Shown here piece after piece: positions 59,321-64,000 of a DNA stretch of 64,000 bases. Within the stretch, counting starts at the first letter, position 1; each line of letters opens with the position of its first letter. The position numbers and the translations under genes were made by a program. The notes below the pieces were generated by a model. It saw nothing but the letters and a program-made list of their open reading frames with translations, had not been told where the DNA came from and ran no database searches. This DNA comes from Saccharomycopsis fibuligera x Saccharomycopsis cf. fibuligera. Lineage: Eukaryota; Ascomycota; Saccharomycetes; Ascoideales; Saccharomycopsidaceae. The stretch is taken from NCBI GenBank assembly GCA_001936135.1, contig CP012816.1, forward strand, positions 3,779,501 through 3,843,500, in the 5' to 3' direction.

Positions 59321-61549
59321 ATGCAATACTCAGACAAAGCCGGCTTCGAGAAGACAGATGTTGCCCGCTGGAGGCTCTGCTCAGACGAGCTAGGCGCTAC
59401 AGAGTGGGTCTATCTCGACGAGGAAAGCAGTACTCGACGAAATACCAACCATCAGCTTGACAACCAATCGTTTTATGTCAAATACTCTCTCAATAACCTC
59501 ACACCGCAAGAACAAAAGAAACTAGTATTTGACTCTAACTTATTTTTGGACAAAGATCAAGAACCTGCTTTTAATGCTGCTATCAAAGGTGCCAGATTTC
59601 TCAAGCTTTTACAAGAGCCAAGTGGAATTTTCCCAATGCAATACAAAGGTCCAATGTTCATGACAATCGGTTACATTGCTGCTTTGTACGTGACAAACAC
59701 ACCAATACCTGAACCGACTAGAATAGAGCTTATTAGGTACATCGTCAATACTGCACATCCGGTGGATGGTGGCTGGGGATTACATGAAGTCGATAAGTCC
59801 ACTTGTTTTGGCACTGCCATCAACTATGTCAGCTTAAGATTGTTAGGAGTGCCAGCATCTAATCCTGTTTGTATTAAGGCAAAAAAGACCTTGCATTCGC
59901 TAGGAGGTGCATTGGGGGTACCTCATTGGGGTAAAGCATGGCTTTCTATCTTAAACTTGTACAAGTGGGAGGGAGTCAACCCTGCTCCACCAGAATTATG
60001 GTTGATGCCATACGATTATAACCCTATCCATCCGGGAAAATGGTGGGTTCATACTAGAGCCATTTACCAGCCCTTAAGTTACTTGTTTGCCGCAAAATTT
60101 CAGGGACCATTGACGGATTTGATCAAAGACATTAGATCAGAAATATACACTAAAAATTATGACACGATCCAGTTTGCAAATTATAGAAACCATGTCTGTG
60201 GTGTCGACTTGTACTATCCACACACCACGTTGCTCAATATTTTAAACAAGTCTATGGTGCTTTATAACAAGTATATACAGCCAAAATGGCTTAATAGTTT
60301 GGCAAAGTGGAAGGTTTATGATGTCATCAAGAAGGAAATTACCAACACCGATGGGTTATGCATTGCGCCAGTGTCATATGCTTTTAACGCAATAGTGGTT
60401 TATATTGAAGAAGGCCCAAATTCTGAATTATTTAAAAAATTTATAACAAATTTCAAAGACGTTTTGTTTTTGGGGCCACAGGGAATGACAGTAATGGGGA
60501 CTAATGGTGGTCAAGTATGGGATGTAAGTTTTGCGGTTCAGTACTTTTTCATGAGTGGATTGGCTGAATTGCCAGAATTTGAAGACTTGATACTTAAAGG
60601 TTTCAAATTTTTGCTTCGCTCGCAATTTGATACTGATTGTGTCCCTGATTCTTTTAGAGATAAAAGAAAAGGAGCGTTTCCATACTCAACTAAAACACAG
60701 GGATATACCGTTTCCGACTGTACCGCAGAAGCTATTAAGGCAATTATTATGGTAAAAAATCATCCAAGATTTCAACCAATGGTAAAAGGCATGGTCAACG
60801 AAGAACAACTTTTTAATGGTATTGATGTTCTCTTATCGTTGCAAAACTTGGGTAACTTCCACTATGGCTCATTCTCAACGTACGAAAAGATCCGTACTAC
60901 CCCATTACTTGAAAAAATTAATCCTGCGGAAGTATTTGGCAACATCATGGTAGAATATCCATATGTTGAATGCACTGACTCCACAGTACTTGGTCTTACC
61001 TATTTTACCAAATACTATGACTATCGTAAAAAGGATATTGAATTTGCTATAAAAAATGCCATTCAATATATAAGAGAGGCGCAAAGCCCTGACGGTTCGT
61101 GGTACGGCTCCTGGGGCGTTTGTTTCACCTATGCAGGAATGTTTGCATTGGAAGCATTTTCCACTGTTGGCAGAAATTATGGCAATGACGTGACAGTGAA
61201 AAAAGGTTGTGATTTTTTGGTTTCCAGAAGAATGGATGATGGCGGATGGGGTGAAAGCATGAAAAGTTCAGAAACACATACTTATGTCGATAGCAGCAGT
61301 TCGCTTGTGGTGCAGACCGCTTGGGCAGTTATTGGGTTGATTTTAGCAGAGTATCCCGATACTGAGGTTATTGAAAAAGCAGTGCAGTTATTGATTGACA
61401 AACAGTTACCTAGTGGAGAATGGGTAAGTGAGGGCATAGAAGGGGTTTTCAATCATTCTTGTGCCATTGAGTATCCTAATTATCGATTTGTGTTTCCTAT
61501 TAAAGCATTAGGTTTATACACTAAGATGATCAAGAAGAGAAGTTACTGA
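59321..61549 (+). CDS. ERG7: Lanosterol synthase (oxidosqualene cyclase)
   Basis: 742-aa enzyme that cyclises 2,3-oxidosqualene to lanosterol on ER and lipid-droplet membranes, in the ergosterol pathway. The catalytic acid motif VSDCTAEA is intact with Asp466, equivalent to Asp456 of Saccharomyces. QW motifs appear as PVDGGWGLHEVDKSTCFGT, DGSWYGSWGV, DDGGWGES and LPSGEWVSE. The substrate-channel block with HTRAIYQPLSYLF is present. Length matches the family (731 in Saccharomyces), so it is complete, with the start at 59321. Every Leu codon I checked is TTG, TTA, CTT, CTC or CTA. Promoter shared with ABP1, with a sterol element. Confidence 0.97.
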   Translation: MQYSDKAGFEKTDVARWRLCSDELGATEWVYLDEESSTRRNTNHQLDNQSFYVKYSLNNLTPQEQKKLVFDSNLFLDKDQEPAFNAAIKGARFLKLLQEPSGIFPMQYKGPMFMTIGYIAALYVTNTPIPEPTRIELIRYIVNTAHPVDGGWGLHEVDKSTCFGTAINYVSLRLLGVPASNPVCIKAKKTLHSLGGALGVPHWGKAWLSILNLYKWEGVNPAPPELWLMPYDYNPIHPGKWWVHTRAIYQPLSYLFAAKFQGPLTDLIKDIRSEIYTKNYDTIQFANYRNHVCGVDLYYPHTTLLNILNKSMVLYNKYIQPKWLNSLAKWKVYDVIKKEITNTDGLCIAPVSYAFNAIVVYIEEGPNSELFKKFITNFKDVLFLGPQGMTVMGTNGGQVWDVSFAVQYFFMSGLAELPEFEDLILKGFKFLLRSQFDTDCVPDSFRDKRKGAFPYSTKTQGYTVSDCTAEAIKAIIMVKNHPRFQPMVKGMVNEEQLFNGIDVLLSLQNLGNFHYGSFSTYEKIRTTPLLEKINPAEVFGNIMVEYPYVECTDSTVLGLTYFTKYYDYRKKDIEFAIKNAIQYIREAQSPDGSWYGSWGVCFTYAGMFALEAFSTVGRNYGNDVTVKKGCDFLVSRRMDDGGWGESMKSSETHTYVDSSSSLVVQTAWAVIGLILAEYPDTEVIEKAVQLLIDKQLPSGEWVSEGIEGVFNHSCAIEYPNYRFVFPIKALGLYTKMIKKRSY

Positions 61550-62067
61550 TCAGAAATTTTGCTGTTTTTTCTGGTCTAATTCATTTCAAGTTTTGTTTTA
61601 GATTGTGAATAAAAAAAGTATTTGTTTTTTGTTTGATTTTTTTTCTTTTTTTTTTTTCTTTTTTTGTTTCAAAAGGTTTTCTCAGCATTTTTAAACTCTT
61701 TGCTCAATTTTGACTTTTTTGGTTTTACAAATTGCATTCCTATTCTTGCAAAATTTTTGTTATTGCTCATGAATCAAGATTGCTTTTCTTAAATTTTTCT
61801 TTATATTTTTGATTACTTTTTTTTTTTTTTCTTGTTCTTTTTTTAAAGTTTCACAATTAATAAACACATATCGCATTTACCTCAGTATGGTTTGAATCCT
61901 TTTAAAATAGTTAATTACATCATCAATATTACACACGTATCACTGGAAAATTCATTGATAAACAGGTAGGAAAAAAGTTGATCGCAGTTATAGTCATCCT
62001 GTTGGTACGCCAGAAAGTGAAGGACTCAATGCTACCTGTCAAAAGCTACCCACGCAGAGGTTATGCG

Positions 62068-62096
62068 AAAAAAAAAAAAAAAAAAAAAAAAAAAAA
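62068..62096. repeat. Poly(dA) run, 29 bases
   Basis: Uninterrupted A run in the convergent interval. Confidence 0.9.
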
Positions 62097-62151
62097 CATC
62101 GGTAAATAAGTTTTGGAAAAAAATTTTTTATAAACTTAAGAAAAAAATAGA

Positions 62152-62235
62152 CGACTGATGAGAATGGACAACTGATGAGAACTGTAAACTGATGATACTG
62201 AAAGACAGTGAAGGATTTCTGATGAACTGACGATA
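62152..62235. repeat. ACTGATGA-type interspersed repeat
   Basis: ACTGATGA or CTGATGA occurs about four times within 85 bases, with ACTGACGA at the end. On the transcript of the downstream minus-strand gene this reads UCAUCAGU. Confidence 0.7.
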
Positions 62236-62381
62236 AAAACATCTCAACCGAATAGTAATGATACAAAAGAAATTTAAAAAGGAAAAGAAACTAGAAAATT
62301 AAAACAAGTAGAACAAATAAAATATGAATAGGAAAAAAAGCAGTACCAGAGTCAAGTAAATAATACAGAAGAAAGTAAAGC

Positions 62382-62382
62382 A

Positions 62383-62405
<23 letters not shown>
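62382..62405. repeat. Poly(dA) run, 24 bases
   Basis: Uninterrupted A run about 80 bases past the stop of the minus-strand gene. Confidence 0.9.
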
Positions 62406-62413
<8 letters not shown>

Positions 62414-62485
62414 TAAAGCTAACATAAAATAGTAACGTAAATAAAACAAGTCCTTGATTATAAAAAAAAGTAAGGTATTCTGATG

Positions 62486-64000
62486 TTAAACCAACTTAAT
62501 GTCATTCAATTGACCTTCCAACTGGCTTTCATAATAATCGAAATTCATCTCACTGATAATACTACGAATTACAAATTCTCTGGTCGTTTTGAACTTGTGG
62601 AATTCGGGAATCAACAGAAACAAGTTGAAGTTATTGTCATCAAGACGACTAGATTTGTAATCAAACTCTGGCATGTACTCATCATACTCATTGTCACTGT
62701 TGATGTCATGAAAACTGGAAAGAAAGTTTTCACGAATCTTAAAAGTTAGTTTGTTTTTTCTCAACTGATGATGATTAAGAATTTTGGTGGCAATCATATT
62801 GTACCTCGTCAAAGTCAAATCATTAGCAAAATCCACGTCACTATTTGTTTCTGACGCAGACACACTAGCGCCAGTATCATTGGCAGACATTTCAACATCA
62901 CCAGTAGTCTCATTAACAGGGCTGGCAGTTGTTTTTGTAGCGCTTTCAGCACCAGCATCATTACTACCTTCTTCATTAGCTGCTTTTTCCTCGGCTTTAC
63001 TATACTGCTTGCTATTGACAAACCGGCCCAAATACTCATCAAACTCCAAGCTATCCTTATTAATGTATTGCATTAAAACATTATTTTTGCTAAGAAATTT
63101 AGACAAACATTGCTCCCTTTTATCGAAAAATCCCATTATCTTATAACAGTATTCACAGACTGCCTGAAGCTCTTTGTTGAATATTTCTTGTTTATCTGGG
63201 TGCAACGTTGGTATAAATTCCTGTGTTTGCCCATTTTCATCCACGTCTTCATCTTCATCGTCTTCACTGTACTCGTCTGACGGTGCTGACTCTTCAGGGT
63301 CGTCATACTGAACTTGCAGTCCTTCTTTCGTGTCAGTAGTTTGATTGCTTTCCTGGGCAATGTCACTGTTATTCACGCTGGCTTCTTTGCTTGTTTTGGC
63401 ATTGTAGTTATCAAAAGATTCCTTATATTTTGCTGTCATTTTCTGAAACGAATGCAAATCGAAAACCCTTCTATCTCTAAGGGTTATTGGATATAAACCT
63501 TCAAAGTTGACGAGAAAATACATTAATGCATCTGGAAATATAGCATTTAAGCATTTCGCCACTAGCTGGTAAAATATGTAAATCGTGAGTTTATAAGGAT
63601 TTTCAATGATTGAATCCTCATACAATGGATAAATCTTAAACCAATTGTTCAACAAAATGAAAATAACTTTGAATCTGTTTGGCTTGAAAGTTGTAGATGC
63701 ATTAACTTTATCGAAGTATGTGATTAATGACTTCAAAAATGTTTCCAATCTCTCGTACTGATTTTTTGTTTTCTTATTTAAAAGGGTAGGATGATCAAAT
63801 AACTTAAACCAAATCTTATCTTTGACGGTCTGAAATACTAAAAGCACCTCTTTGAGAAAATCAGGTTTGTAACGTGGCCAGAATGTAACTTTGACAAACT
63901 CAAAAAAGACTTGCAAATGCATTTTGATCAAATAGTTGCAGTTGTCAACATTTTGGTTAGGTCTGAATTCTTCGGTATATGTCTTCAAATGAAGTCTTTG
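62486..64000 (-). CDS. Unidentified protein, 3' part (start beyond the window)
   Basis: The frame is open to the right edge, with no ATG before it, so the gene starts outside. The visible 500 or so residues begin with helical sequence (LIKMHLQVFFEFVKVTFWP, FKLFDHPTLLNKKTKNQY), then FKVIFILLNNWFKIYPLYED and LMYFLVNFEGLYPITLRDRR. The middle (about 205-370 of the visible part) is acidic, with a run of Asp/Glu/Ser and two ADDxG-like stretches. The C-terminal block (LTFKIRENFLSSFHDINSDN, RTTREFVIRSIISEMNF-like) looks folded. I do not recognise the family and give no function. Confidence 0.7.
   Translation of the reverse strand, partial: QRLHLKTYTEEFRPNQNVDNCNYLIKMHLQVFFEFVKVTFWPRYKPDFLKEVLLVFQTVKDKIWFKLFDHPTLLNKKTKNQYERLETFLKSLITYFDKVNASTTFKPNRFKVIFILLNNWFKIYPLYEDSIIENPYKLTIYIFYQLVAKCLNAIFPDALMYFLVNFEGLYPITLRDRRVFDLHSFQKMTAKYKESFDNYNAKTSKEASVNNSDIAQESNQTTDTKEGLQVQYDDPEESAPSDEYSEDDEDEDVDENGQTQEFIPTLHPDKQEIFNKELQAVCEYCYKIMGFFDKREQCLSKFLSKNNVLMQYINKDSLEFDEYLGRFVNSKQYSKAEEKAANEEGSNDAGAESATKTTASPVNETTGDVEMSANDTGASVSASETNSDVDFANDLTLTRYNMIATKILNHHQLRKNKLTFKIRENFLSSFHDINSDNEYDEYMPEFDYKSSRLDDNNFNLFLLIPEFHKFKTTREFVIRSIISEMNFDYYESQLEGQLNDIKLV

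Larger units (their letters stand above)
61550..62485. other. Convergent intergenic region after ERG7
   Basis: No gene supported. T-rich after ERG7, with A runs at 62068-62096 and 62382-62405 and a cluster of ACTGATGA-like repeats at about 62152-62235. Confidence 0.55.

Overview
The window is nuclear DNA of a budding yeast (Saccharomycotina). It holds compact, mostly intron-poor genes on both strands. The few introns carry canonical yeast signals (GTATGT, GTACGT or GTAAGT at the 5' side and TACTAAC branch points), there is a tRNA-Val(AAC) gene, and many proteins have recognisable Saccharomyces orthologues. Leucines at conserved positions are written TTG, TTA, CTC or CTT. CTG is almost absent from conserved genes (I found none in ERG7), even in GC-rich genes that use CTC freely. 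Together with the gene content and the many Asn/Ser/Gln/Asp-rich insertions, this suggests a CUG-Ser-clade yeast related to Candida/Lodderomyces; that placement is an inference. If it is right, every CTG should be read as Ser.

Layout. 1-8.2 kb: 3' end of VTC4, MED7, RPC17 (spliced), CCT3 and EMC6. 9-21.3 kb: a very long Jip4/YOR019W-like protein, a long Zn(II)2Cys6 transcription factor and an MFS transporter. 21.7-28.9 kb: SRP14 (three exons), a FAF2/Ubx2-like UBX protein and MRS6 behind a 2.4-kb GC-rich upstream region. 29.9-33.6 kb: a 2-oxoglutarate/Fe(II) oxygenase and an F-box-like protein. 33.6-40.2 kb: a gene-poor stretch with one small secreted protein and one tRNA. 40.2-47.6 kb: a ketopantoate-reductase-like enzyme, an acidic protein of unknown function, HEM25, and a spliced low-complexity protein. 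49.4-53 kb: a second F-box-like protein, then a 2.8-kb interval containing a 26-residue cysteine-rich metallothionein-like ORF. 53-64 kb: CWC21, a UPF0658 membrane protein, ABP1 and ERG7 (divergent, with a sterol-element core in the shared promoter), and the 3' part of an unidentified gene running off the right edge.

The genes are mainly housekeeping: polyphosphate synthesis, Mediator, RNA polymerase III, cytosolic chaperonin, ER insertion and ERAD, Rab prenylation, heme precursor transport, splicing, actin and sterol synthesis. They do not form one pathway. Neighbouring genes sharing ER or membrane roles (SRP14 beside the UBX protein, EMC6 nearby) is worth noting but is probably coincidence. 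I found no convincing mobile element, CRISPR array or prokaryotic-type system. The most interesting points are the tiny metallothionein-like gene, the gene-poor 33.6-40.2 kb interval, the unrecognised spliced protein at 45.3-47.6 kb, local GC-rich domains that fade 5' to 3' along genes, and unusually long poly(dA:dT) runs that are missing from the gene-poor interval.
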